This document shows positions 44,975-56,977 of a stretch of DNA of 64,000 bases, piece by piece (positions within the stretch are counted from its first letter, which is position 1; each line of letters opens with the position of its first letter). The DNA lies in the NCBI RefSeq assembly GCF_011745365.1, contig NW_024468916.1, positions 1,781,630 through 1,845,629 on the forward strand. The letters run 5' to 3'. The notes beneath the pieces were generated by a model that was given only the letters and a program-made list of their open reading frames with translations, was not told the DNA's origin and did not search any database. The DNA comes from Cryphonectria parasitica EP155. Its lineage: Eukaryota; Ascomycota; Sordariomycetes; Diaporthales; Cryphonectriaceae. A program made the position numbers and the translations under genes.

Positions 44975-46159
44975 AGGGTGATACCTGTGCATCAGAGGCT
45001 ACATCTTATCATGAGATAATGAACATGTGAGAGAGATGAATCTGTTCGGTAATCATTAAGGACAGGCCGCAGGCAAAATTTGGATTAAAAATTAAATATA
45101 AGGTCAAGCTCTCCTGGATATATCATAGTTCCTGCCATTCGCTCTTTCTTCGTCCTCGACTGTTATCGAGGGTCTTCAGAACGCTTATAAAGTGATGACA
45201 ACCAAAGGCAGAGCGCGAGATCCAATTTGTGCGAATTTTATCAGCCTTGTCAAATTATACCTATTGGGCTGCTTTTCTTCTTTCTTTCTTTCTTGCCAGA
45301 GATTGCTTCTAATTTTCCTTCTTTTCCTGTTGACTATCTGAATGTCCAGAAGATGGAACGGGCGAATAGTTAGACAAACCAAGTATGCTGAGATGCTTCG
45401 TTCCTGTACAGCAACTGCAGCAAACTAAGCGCATGCAATGTTGTTCCTACTCAAATGTGTCGCATCATGACTATACCTGCCCAGCATTGTTGCTCTAGTG
45501 GCCCATCGTGAGCCATTGGCTAACAATTGATGATTGTCCATGTTTTTGCGTGTATCATTCATTTAGATCGTAGGAATTCAAAATTGATAACCAAGATACG
45601 GAGGGCTCATGGATACTTCATCTGGCCATTCTGGGAAACAAAGATGTTCCCATCTTTTCCTCTTGAAGGCCTCAGATTTCTGCATTTTATGTAAAATCAC
45701 TTGAGCTTCATAAGCCCAGATCGACTCTGCTCAGCTTGGTGGACGAGAGTGAGGCGGCCACTATTGCAGTTGTTGCTTTGCTGTCACAATCCTAGAGCCG
45801 CTGTGGCTGGTGAGTACTGATTCTGGAGCAACCAAAACTGTCTGTGTATGAACTCATACTGGTATCATTGCCACTATCCTTGCTAAATGAATGTCAAAGT
45901 TGCTGCGCTGGAGTGCATGCTAATTAAGAAAAAGACACAATCCAAATGAGGGTAGGGGAATCCTTCCCCTATAAAGCACATGTCAACTCCCTTTCCTTTA
46001 ATCAAAACTCAGAACCTGTTTCACCGGCCGCGAACGCCAATCACCCACGCTGATTTCCTTGTGATATGGAAGAAAAAGAAAAAGAAGAGAGGAAAACCCA
46101 ATAACAAAGGCGCGCGCAAGCTCAAGTCCTCGTTTTCATGGCAATAACGGCTGCATGCA
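44975..46159. other. AT-rich intergenic, no supported gene
   Basis: About 1.2 kb, clearly AT-richer than the flanking genes, with no frame above about 65 codons that looks coding. Confidence 0.5.
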
Positions 46160-46870
46160 TCAATGTATGAGCTGCCCATCAGCCTCTGTGGTCCGCGTCT
46201 CCTTAGGTCGATTAGGATTCCGAGCGCGGCCTGGATCACATGGTAGTCCCCACCATTTAAACAGCTGCTTCATGACGCTGTCCCCCCGGGTCCTGCTGAC
46301 CTCCGAGACCACGGTGGCCTTGCTTGGGGCATTTGAGGCGGAATGCTCCCTAAGTCTCTCTGGTGTCTTCGCAAAGAAGGGTGTAGGCGCACACGGTACG
46401 TCGTAATCATCAGTAGCAAAACGTCTTTCCTCGCGATCAAGGTTACTGGTCGTGTGCAGGCGGCGCTTCCACTTCGTGCCTTGCAGGGTTGCGAGGCACC
46501 CCATGAGTTCGTTCTCAACGGTGGCTAGATCGCGCTCTGCATTGTCGACATAGCCGTGGTCTTCTGGCTCGACGTAAACCCCTGACTGTAGTTCCTCAAA
46601 TGCTCTAGTGATATTGTCGATCGATGCGTCCAGATCAGCAAACCAAGCATCAGAAAAAGGTTCGATGGTGATAACCGGAGTTGCGGTTTTATCAATATCC
46701 ATCTTGTCATCATCGCTACAATCATCTTCAGATTGTTCCAGTGACTGCAGATACGAGGTCTCCCGAGCCAGACGCTTCTGCTTTGCCCTCCACGAGAGCT
46801 TGCCATCTAGAATGGCGGGCCCAAAGGTTTTGTCCCAGTATGGATGACCGATCGGGTACGAAACGCCCTT
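46160..46870 (-). CDS. Open frame continuing past the upstream gene's TAG
   Basis: 236 sense codons in exactly the same frame as the preceding gene, directly after its TAG. The first 56 codons contain no ATG yet look coding (YPIGHPYWDKTFGPAILDG, then KLSWRAKQKRLARE). After Met at 46702 the text continues (EPFSDAWFADLDASIDN, then a WKRR segment and FKWWG) to a stop at 46160. I do not recognise the sequence. It may be a C-terminal extension reached by readthrough or by removing an in-frame 102-base intron (46871-46972, donor GTACCG, acceptor CTCTTAG), a separate small gene starting at 46702, or an extension cut off by a recent stop mutation. Confidence 0.4.
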   Translation of the reverse strand, partial: KGVSYPIGHPYWDKTFGPAILDGKLSWRAKQKRLARETSYLQSLEQSEDDCSDDDKMDIDKTATPVITIEPFSDAWFADLDASIDNITRAFEELQSGVYVEPEDHGYVDNAERDLATVENELMGCLATLQGTKWKRRLHTTSNLDREERRFATDDYDVPCAPTPFFAKTPERLREHSASNAPSKATVVSEVSRTRGDSVMKQLFKWWGLPCDPGRARNPNRPKETRTTEADGQLIH

Positions 46871-48078
46871 CTAAGAGACGATGATGTGGTTGAAATGACC
46901 AGGCACTTTCTGTCGGCACTTTTCGCAATCCGCACGGTATCCTATACTGAACGTCTTCTTCATGCCCGGTACATCCTGTGTCCAGCCATTGAGCGTGTGC
47001 CGGCTGCGCGTGTGTCCCTTCTTAGGGGACGGGGCTACAGCCGGCTCAATGTCCATGGCATGTGCGCTGACGTCGCAATCTATGCTGGTGGTATTGCCCG
47101 AGTGGCTCGAACCAGAACTGGAGCTACCCGTGACGTCGCTGACGGTGCTGAGGGCGCTTGGTGTCCGTGCCGGCGCCGAGAAATCCATGGCAGACGCTGC
47201 TCTTGGAGGCATGCCCGGGTGGGCCTGACTGTCCAGCACCATCCTGGGTGAAACGAGCTCCTCCCCTCCGCTCTCGCTAATCGGAGAAGGCAGTCGTCGA
47301 TTCTGTACCAGGTCCCAGTCGACCATGGCATTGCGATCCAGAGATCGGGGAATAGAGCGGTCAGGAGGCGGTTGACTAAAGGGACTGGCTTGCATCATGT
47401 TCCCTGCTGCGCCGCTCCAGTTGTTCCCCCGGACCTGTGCTGCAAACGAGCAATGAATTGGAGTAGGCATCCTGCTAGTGATACTCCCGGGCTGCATAGG
47501 GTCTGGCTGTGATGGTCCAGGTCCCAAATAGACGGGGCTTTGTGTCTGCATTTCGTTCTGGGGCCCATCCATGTCCATGTCCATGTCGACGTCGGCAGTC
47601 CTGTACCCATCCACCATCTCCGGGGCATGATCGAAGGGAGCAGCATCCACAGGTCGTACGACAGCCAAACTGGGGGATGCAAAAGCCTGACCTGTGAATG
47701 CTGTCTTTTGGTGTAGATGTACAGTGTTCACATCCTCAGAGTCCGAGTCACCCGGAGTGATGGTATGGGGGGACCGCTGCGGCGCACCGAACAAGTTGCT
47801 GTTGGACAAGGCGCCACTGTTGAAGCTTGATGGAAACGAAAGTCGCTTGGACGGTGGGGATGTGCGGAAGGGCAGAGACTGCAGGCGTTTCTGTGAGGTG
47901 ACATTGTCAGTACGGAAGCAGGACGGGGCGCATTATTAACGTCATTGACAAGGTCGATCGGGAAGCGTACGTTGCGGTGTTCTGTGAAGCCCTCGGTGCC
48001 TCCTATGGCGACATCGCCATCCCCATCCTCGTCTCGGTTGCGTTTCTTAGACGCCATGCCCCAGGTCTGGGTGAACAT
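46871..48078 (-). CDS. Conserved fungal protein of unknown function
   Basis: Exons 48078-47971 and 47890-46871 give 375 residues. The N-terminus is basic and acidic (SKKRNRDEDGDGD, nuclear-signal-like); the second exon starts KRLQSLPFRTSPPSKR. The centre is Ser/Pro/Met-rich and disordered, with a repeated Met-Asp run. The last 55 residues look like a folded or conserved motif: basic GHTRSRHTLNGW, then GMKKTFSIGYRADCEKCRQK with two cysteines three apart, and a final GHFNHIIVS. I recall similar C-termini in other mould proteins but know no function. Met at 48057 is an alternative start. The donor GTACGC at 47970 keeps phase; a longer exon would not. Confidence 0.75.
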
Positions 48079-51000
48079 GGTGGGTAATCCTCCCAGTAAT
48101 TAGATCTTTAAAAGACTCGTATGGTGGATGGTGCAGAAAAGCAATAGGCAGCGGGACGCCTCACAGGTCGTGACCGTATATTAGTGAAGTACCGGAAAGT
48201 AGAGTCTAGAAGCGAATGTCGACGAATGTGGTTGATTGAATATTGCGTCGTATCGACGACCAAGGAGAGGGGCGGTCGAGCTTCTTCCAGCCTGCTCCCA
48301 AAGAGCGGTGTTTACGCCAGACAGTCTGCAGCCAGCGAAGAGGCAGGGGCGAGGACCTCGAGGTCGCGCTGACGAGGCAGTGCCGGCCGAGCTAGGCCTT
48401 GAACTTCGAGTGGCCTGCCTGATTCCTGTAATCAGGACAAGGGAGCCGCGGTGTACAGCCGAAGCCAGGTGAAGCCGGATCAAGTCCACTATTAGGTTCA
48501 AGATCGGTCGCTATGGCCGTGTAGAACGAATGCGCATTTGTTGTGAAGGCAGAGGAGATGGACACCCCCGCAAGCGTGCAGATGGACACGAGCCCTCCGG
48601 TGTTTCGTAACCGCGAATTGATGCGAGCTGAGTCCGGGCTCTGTCTAGACGGAGAGGAACAGAAAGGGCGGACAAGGCACCGAAGAGTTCAACGGGTGAC
48701 TGGGGAAGGAGACGGGAGGAGGGAAAGAGAAAGTAGGGAAAGAGGGGATTCCCAATCGGGCGAGAGAAAATAGCCGACCAGAGAGACCTGCTCGTTGCCT
48801 GCTCTGGTCCTCAGGGCGAACCAGTCACGCGAGGGGCTGTCCAAAGTCGTTTGTAATTATGATGCAGGGAAGAGTTGGGGTATCTCCGCAGCTGCAGCGT
48901 GCAGTGTGCAGTGCGCAGTCCCAGTGTCAGCACTCCCTTTTCAGCCAAGAGCGTTCTGCCGTGGAGGAAGCCGGATGTTGCTGTTGCTGTTGTGGTAGCC
49001 GCACGCAGCTCGAGGACGGCTGCGGCGGTGCGGAGGAACGAAAGTACTATGTACGTCAACGATCTCCTTCAGCCTATTGACATCTGCTGGGTGGACTTTG
49101 CTTCTGGCGGCGAAATGGACAGGATGATGCAGCATCAAAAGTATTCAAGTAAGCAGCAAAGAAGATAGAAGAAATAAATTCATCCCTTAACAAGAGCAAC
49201 AAGAAAAGAGAAAACCACGAAACAAGATAAATCCACTTCGCCTCGCTTGAGAACAGGGTGCCGAGGTCGTATCCTGACCAGAGTAGAAGGGACGGGATGA
49301 TGTTGTCTTGCAGGGGATTCGTCCTCTTTTTCCTCCACTCCTGTAGTATGTACCACAGTACTATGCACACATTATGGTGCCCGATGAGCCTGTCCAAGCC
49401 TCTCTGCTAAGCCTATGCTACAAGAACTAGCGCTCGCCCTGTCCTGCTAGTCAAGGGTCCAATGGTTGGAGCCTAGGCCTGAGAGATGGGATGGGGAACC
49501 ATGAGACCCCGGCCACAGTGGGGGGCCGGGGGGAAGGGGGCGGCTGGGGATACCCTCATTCACAATCACTATTACATAGTACACTTTCAGATACTACCAA
49601 ATGTGTAGGTGCATCATAGGTCCAGACCACTCTTATCCAATATTTCGCTTTTCTTCTCATAATTCAAGAGGATAGACAGGCCTTCGACCTCCAATCAGCA
49701 GTATATGGAACTACGTCATGTTAGTGGTTAGGTAGTGAGGGCTTCAAGACGCTGATAGAAAGTGCGTGCACAAAACGCAAGGGAGAAAAGAAAAGAAGAA
49801 AACAAATAAGACACTTACGTATGACTTTGCGGCATCTACCGCCAAGGGCTTTCGCTATCAGGGATCCCGTCGCAGGTCACTTCTCGACTCGTTGTTTCTG
49901 TCCAGCCTTCTCGCGGGTTAGACCCCCTCGGTTTCAGCATTGCCTCAGACTCGGCCGGGAGGGGCGGGCTCCTGTCCAGAAGCATACATACCTCACAACT
50001 TTGCACTGAGCAACTATTCATGAATGTGCTGTCTAGTCTTGGCAAGCAACATGGGAGGACTTGAGTGTATGTTGTCCACAACAGATGTGCGCGCGTGGAA
50101 TTTTAATTTTCCATCCTCATGGCGTGCGTGATGTAGAGCCTCTGGGCCGATCTTGAATGCCCGAGTGTGTAGTGCAACTTCGATAGGCAAATTTTTGTTC
50201 CATAATTCATTGTTTAAGCGCTGAGATGGGCTTCCAGATATGCGGATTTCTCGTGTAGAAAAAACTGTGGACACACACAACCGGCAGCAGTAACCCAGTG
50301 TCTGTTGACGTGCGGTTATATGTCTTGAGCAACGGGCCGACATCAGTCATGGCAGATGACCTCACCAATATGTCCATTGACACCTCGCAAGCGCATGCAA
50401 AGCCCGTTTGTGCTTCCGATCCGCTGACACGAAATCTACCATAATTACAAAACTAAACAGTATGTTTGTCACTCATTGCTACATACATACCTGACCAAAC
50501 TGTATAGGGGGATTTCAATCCAACAGGGAAGAAAAATGCTGGGCACTATCAGTATACCATAATAGGTCCTTCGCATCATCAGCATCAGTCAGCTCTGGAC
50601 TCACGTTCCTTTCCTCCATGAAGGCGGCTCAGGGGTGCACCGTGATGTATTTGATGTCCAAGGCCTCTGGATATCAAGTTAACAGCTTCATTGCTATGAG
50701 ACATGGTCACCGCCACAGAAAAATTGCTGCCAGACAGTGCATCTAATAGCAAGGGAGGATTGAACAGAGAAAATCATATGTTTGCCAGATTCATCATCAA
50801 AGTCTTGGGTGTAGGCTCCAGTCCAGACTCACAGTCATGGTAATCAGAGCGGGCCGAGATCGGCAGAGATGTGGAACAGGGCCATGCTAACAAAGAGCCT
50901 TGCCCCTCCCCCCACTTTCTGCTCTGGGAGCTGGAGACTGCCCCGCCGTCGCCAATTGCAGTCGTGATGATTCGTCCAACAAAGAGTATCCATCTCTGTT

Positions 51001-51243
51001 GATGAAGATGGGATCTGAGTGTACTTGTCCTGCTGGCAATGTTTTATACTCTCTCTCCCTGTGTTGAATCTGAAGATGGCCTTAGTACTAGATTTCCTAC
51101 TGGTTATCAGTCTGCTCCTCAGCGTTTGAAATCTTGCTTGACCACTTGATATTATCCTGTGTCCTTTGTCCCCTGCAAGCTTGCATTGTCACCGGAATTA
51201 TTACATCAAGCGAGGCCCTGATGAACTTAATTTGCCCTTCCTC

Positions 51244-51250
51244 TGACTCA
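51244..51250 (+). promoter_or_regulatory. Putative CPC1/Gcn4 site upstream of DAHP synthase
   Basis: A perfect TGACTCA, the core of the general amino-acid-control (cross-pathway control) element, about 420 bases before the DAHP synthase ATG. Aromatic biosynthesis genes are known targets of this control in fungi. A seven-base match alone is weak evidence. Confidence 0.4.
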
Positions 51251-51593
51251 CCATCCACATCAGGAAAGCAATTGATTCTCCTCTTTTGACTGCTATTGAA
51301 TTCCCATCCTTCCATCGTCCTATAAAGAATTTGTTTCCATCACCAAGAGGGTACACAAGTCTGTAGTCATTGTGACTAACATACATCGGGCGATTTACAA
51401 CTGCTCCACAAAACTTTTTTTCCTGGAACATCTTTGAAGTGCCCCCCCATCTTGACTGCCAACCTTGCCTGACCACCTTTCATTCCACACATAGCACATT
51501 CTGGCACCACCAAGAGCACGTCCTCTTGAATTCTCCAAGAACCTCTGGTCCTGTTGCACCCGCACTCGTGCTTGTCAAACGCAGCTCAGTGAC

Positions 51594-51599
51594 TATAAA
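51594..51599 (+). promoter_or_regulatory. TATA box of DAHP synthase
   Basis: TATAAA 75 bases before the ATG, overlapping a TGACTA half-like site. Confidence 0.45.
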
Positions 51600-51668
51600 G
51601 GCCCTCGGTGCTTTTTTGTCACACAAACATCTTACAACTCCCCGAGAGTTCCTCCATTCAGACTCAGG

Positions 51669-53042
<1,374 letters not shown>

Positions 53043-53488
53043 GCCGTTAAGGGCGAATAGTGTTATTGTGATCGGGACGTTTAGGTCGTGAGCCAAGTGA
53101 CTCGGTTTGCAACGGGCGTTGTTGGCTTGGTGTACAATCTGCTTCTCTATTTCTTTGCAGTTGGCCCCTGGTAGCAAGGGGATGCGCATGAAATCACAGC
53201 ATCGAGGAAAAATCAAAACTTGTTGGACGTTGCTAGGACTTACTGAATTCAAGAGCCACAAATGTTAATTATTGGAGCGCGTGTCTCCCTTTTCTTTTCT
53301 TCTTTTCTTGTTCTTCACTCTGCGATACGTACAAGGCGATAGGACGGTAGTTAGAAGCATTGGATTCATCAGCATGCAGGCACTGTGATGGAGTGCACGT
53401 CACCAGGCAATCGAAACCCTGTGCTCACCATCTATCTGCGCTCTGTTCAGGGGTGGAGTATGCATGATTCACAGCTGTCACCACTATT
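53043..53488. other. Intergenic between convergent genes
   Basis: 3' flanks of DAHP synthase and of the membrane protein gene. A CTTTTC-rich segment occurs near 53290. No gene seen. Confidence 0.55.
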
Positions 53489-54324
53489 TCAACCAAACAC
53501 CGCACTCCCTTCCCTACTATTCTCTGAAAGACCAACATACCTGCCCCGCCCGCCATCACTCCCCGTACTACCTAAAATGTTGCCCCCAATTCCCAACCCC
53601 GTCCCTCCTCCTCCTCCTCCACTCCCCCTCGTCAACCCCCCCGCGATACTCGCGGCTATCCCACCAGTCCGGTCATGCATGTCCATGACCTTCCGCAACG
53701 CCGCCCAGCCGAGCAAACCCGCCGTGCCGAGGATAAACGCCCACACGATGATCATGTCCTTGCGCGAATCCCGCTGGAAGCACATGGTGACGACGTCCTT
53801 CTCCGCCGCGCCCTTGCAGATGGGCAGCGACTGCGAAAGGCAGAAGGCGCGGTTGCATTGGCTGCAAGAGGGGGAGAGAGAGGCGCGGCTAGTGTGGCTC
53901 TTGCTGGCGCGTGGGGCGAGGAGGGCAGCAGCGGAGCCGGCCTCGGTGTCGGCGAAGAGACTATCGACGAGGGAAGAGGAAGAGGAGGAGGGGGATGCCT
54001 CGCCATCTGTCGGGTCGGCGTCGGCGTCGGCGTCCTCATCGGAGGACGGATCGTCGGGTTCTTTGAGATGGGAGTTGCCCAGGGAGCTTGACTTGGACTT
54101 GATTTCTATTATGGTGCTGTTGGTGAAGCAGGTGCACTTGCAGAATGTCGGTGCCGCTGTGAGATAGACGAGGCAGGGTTCAGTACATCTATGCTTTAAA
54201 ACTACGTAGTACAGGATTTGGGGGGGACAAGCTGTATCAGTTCGCTAGCAAGGAACTTACATGCTGCAGCGGCTATGGAAGTAAATGCCCCGAGGAGCAG
54301 GAGAAGGAGGCCGAGACGATTCAT
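53489..54324 (-). CDS. Single-pass membrane protein with Cys-rich lumenal part
   Basis: Exons 54324-54261 and 54156-53489 give 243 residues. Exon 1 is almost entirely a signal peptide (MNRLGLLLLLLGAFTS). The mature N-terminus opens with a C-x-C-x-C cluster (residues 27, 29 and 31), then an acidic Asp/Ser stretch with an Asp-Ala repeat. A second Cys group follows (SCSQCNRAFCLSQSLPIC and a Cys just before the membrane). One membrane helix lies at 156-175 (MIIVWAFILGTAGLLGWAAL). The C-terminal tail is Gly-rich. The layout (signal, Cys modules, helix, short tail) recurs in a family of mould proteins without known function that I cannot name. Only part of the frame begins with ATG, so simple ORF calling truncates it. 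Confidence 0.75.
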
Positions 54325-54781
54325 CTTGGGCGACCTGGAGAGCACACAACTGGCATCCGGTCTCCTTTGGCGACGTGCGCGTTGACCTGAAAGGGTGGGG
54401 TTGCGAGATGAGTGCGAAAAATCTGAGCTTTGAAAGTAAGGATTCGTACGTATTGCCTCTACACAAGAAAAAGACGTTGACTGCAGACGAGCACTGAACA
54501 GCGAAGGGGTATCTATGGTAGTTCTGTTGGATTTTCAGGAGGCGATTGACCTTCAGTTGCCATGGCCAGGGATCACTGAGTACAGTACTCTTAGTGCTGT
54601 TACAATAGCATACGACACAGTAAGTACTGCGGTAAGAGCCGGCAGCGGCAAGGTACTGCCGGCCGCGAGCACCCCTGTCGTTTTGCGCTACCGCGAAATT
54701 TCGTTACTTGACGAGCTTCCCAACCGCGAACCCTCCCAATGGCGACAAGTCTAGGTTCAATTCCTCAAACCAATCGACACG
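54325..54781. other. Compact divergent promoter
   Basis: 457 bases between the membrane protein (leftward) and mL50 (rightward). A GGTTCAATTCC string near 54753 resembles a tRNA B box but no tRNA fold surrounds it. Confidence 0.5.
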
Positions 54782-56134
54782 ATGAGAAGAATACCAAGAT
54801 TACGGCAGCCTTCTGCCGTCCTGACGCAATGTCTGCAGTCGTCTACCCCAGCAACACAAATCACGGCGTCCTGCCGCGCAGCTACGACTGGCTGCATGGC
54901 GACGCCGCGTGCCTTCTCGACAACACCACACCCAGCGTTCCACAGCTCAAGGCCATGGGCGGACAAGACGAGTAACAGCGGACCATCTGCCGATGAGGCC
55001 AAGGTATCATATCCAAGAGAGGTGCAGGCGGAAGCACAAGAGGACGCTTCCCTCTCGGAAGAGCAGGACCCCTTCACCGCGATCCAAGCCGAGTCCTCCC
55101 ACGCCGCACCGGTACCGTTGCAGACCGACCTCGTCCTGCCGCCGGCCGACACCATCGTCGCTCCGCGCCCCGACGACCTGGACACCGCTGCGGATCAGTA
55201 CGAGCCCGCGAGCAGCGCAGCAGACCTCGAGGTTGTCGGAGGGCTTGGGGACTGGTTCTCGGAGAAGAACGACAACTGGGGGGCCTCGAAGGCATTTGTG
55301 GGCTTCGGCGCGGCGCAGAGGATTGACAATTCAGAATTGTTGATCCTGTGTGCGCGGAGGGCGGTCTTGGAGGCATTTGCGATTGTGGAGTCATTGAAGG
55401 GGACCAAGAAGAAAGGAGGCCTGCTGAAGGAGGCATGGGCCCGTGACGGGGGACGGGATGGCATGCTGAGGGTGCTGGGCCTGACGTTGGAGGTTGATTC
55501 CGAGGGCCAAGCGCTGGTCAAGGGAGACGTGAAGGGAATTGTGCAGGCTCTGTCCGCCCGGCAGGCGACGAATGCTGCTCCAGAAGAGCAGATGGAGATC
55601 TCTGCGGAGGAGGCCAAGGAGATTATCAAGTCATGGGATGGGAGCTGGAAGAAGATCTCGTTGGAGGATGTGAGGGTCAAGTTTGCGGTATGAAACCCCC
55701 TCACAAAAGAGGGTGCTGGCGTCTCTTAAGTTTCTCTCCTTGATCAAGAGTATACTGACACCCAATCTTTTGTGCAGATCACCAAGCGCATCTTCCAACT
55801 GACCGGCCAAACCATACCAGACGCCAAGCTGCTCTACGTCAACACCGTCGGGTCGCTGCTCTCCTTTCTCGTCAAGCCGCCGCCCGCCAGGACGGTCATG
55901 CAGGCCATCGAGCAACGGGGCGAGCTGGCGCAGCTTCCCAACGTGGAGGTTTTCGCGAAGCGGCAGACTCCCGTGCACGAGGCCCAGAGGGTCGGACGAT
56001 GGAAGGTCATTCAGCAAGAGCTGGAGAAGAGAGGCCTGCCTGTCCTGGGCAGCGACCATGTTGACAAATACAGGGAGCGCGAGTGGCTTCGGGGCCCGAA
56101 GCCAGATGTGAAGGACAGGAAGAAGAGACGCTGA
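54782..56134 (+). CDS. Mitochondrial large-subunit ribosomal protein mL50
   Basis: Exons 54782-55687 and 55778-56134 (phase 0) give 420 residues. The N-terminal 60 residues are rich in Arg, Ser, Thr and Ala with almost no acidic residues (MRRIPRLRQPSAVL), a classic mitochondrial presequence. After a low-complexity acidic stretch, the family region starts about residue 155 (WFSEKNDNWGASKAFVGFG), then the basic helix, and an ITKRIFQLTGQTIPDAKL block at the exon junction. The tail PKPDVKDRKKRR is basic. This matches the fungal form of the L50 (39S) family. The ATG at 54782 is the first that yields the presequence. Confidence 0.82.
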
Positions 56135-56670
56135 GCGAGGGATGTGCCGTCAAATTCACATCAATGTGGAACATGTTGATAGCACAGCTGATAGCCCAGA
56201 ACTCCAATCTTGTGGGTTTGTAAATTACACAGCATCCAGCAAGTACTCTTTTCGCACATAGGCCTACGGCAGTCGGTCAAGATATGTCATGTACTTCAAA
56301 TTACCAACGCAGACGTGTTCGACTTTTGACTTGGATTGCGGCAGTGGGACACATATTCGACCACCCTACGAAGGCCATATCACACTATCAAGATCAAAGC
56401 GTAGACAAGGTTCAGCCAGCTGACATCGGGAGTGAGAGGATATGTTTGTATTGAAGGTTCAAAAGCAGTCCGTTTTACTGGGCTAAATATCTCCAAAGCA
56501 TTCTCTCTATCACGCCGTTCCAGAACCATTCGACCTCTGCCTGTCACCGTCCAATTTGTTGTTGGCCATGCGATCTTTTCCAGCCATCACCTATGTTGTG
56601 ACACAATGGTGATGTGGTGGTCAGGTTGACAAGCGTTTTGTTGAGGTGAGGCTAGCTCCAGGTTGGGTGT
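56135..56670. other. Intergenic between convergent genes
   Basis: 3' flanks of mL50 and of the metallothionein gene. AT-balanced, no coding signal. Confidence 0.55.
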
Positions 56671-56824
56671 TTATTTCTTGTCACCGCACTTGCCTATACG
56701 AATTTGTTAGAAATCTGCACGTAGAGCTTTCGAGAGGTAGTGGGGTTGAATGGTAAGGCGGGGACGACTTACAGCCTCCGGAAGAAGCGCAGGTGCAGTT
56801 GGTGCCACAGTCGCATCCAGCCAT
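56671..56824 (-). CDS. Fungal metallothionein (24 residues)
   Basis: Tiny Cys-rich metal-binding protein (copper or zinc storage and detoxification). Exons 56824-56773 and 56693-56671, interrupted by a 79-base intron (GTAAGT ... CGTATAG). The 24-residue product has six cysteines, at 4, 6, 10, 12, 18 and 20, as three C-x-C pairs (MAGCDCGTNCTCASSG, then Cys-Lys-Cys), no aromatic residues, and ends Asp-Lys-Lys. This resembles the 22-28 residue metallothioneins of Neurospora, Podospora and Magnaporthe. The intron splits a Cys codon. A TATATAAA lies about 150 bases upstream. Too short for ordinary ORF calling, which is why it is easily missed. Confidence 0.88.
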
Positions 56825-56969
56825 GTTGATTATGTGCGGGTTGTTGGGTTTGAGAAAAAGGGGTGGTTTGATGTTTGATTTTGTTCTGTTTGTTTGGAGT
56901 GCTTGGTTGGTGTCGAGAGTGAAGGTTCTGCTTCCTGTGATTGAGCTTTGAAAGAAGCAGCGGCGTGGG

Positions 56970-56977
56970 TTTATATA
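56970..56977 (-). promoter_or_regulatory. TATA box of the metallothionein gene
   Basis: TATATAAA on the minus strand about 146 bases before the ATG, followed by a CA-rich leader. The strong box fits a highly inducible gene. Confidence 0.6.

Larger units (their letters stand above)
48079..51668. other. Long divergent spacer, no supported gene
   Basis: About 3.6 kb between the leftward gene at 48 kb and DAHP synthase. Frames of 60-110 codons occur on both strands but overlap and lack motifs. A G-rich block lies at 49519-49548. The right end carries the DAHP synthase promoter elements. Confidence 0.45.

Noticed and set aside
51201..51476. 91-codon minus-strand frame upstream of DAHP synthase
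   Set aside because: Lies over the promoter region, without motifs or splice-supported extension; likely chance.
54748..54764. tRNA B-box-like string GGTTCAATTCC
   Set aside because: No matching A box or cloverleaf around it; it lies in the mL50 leader.
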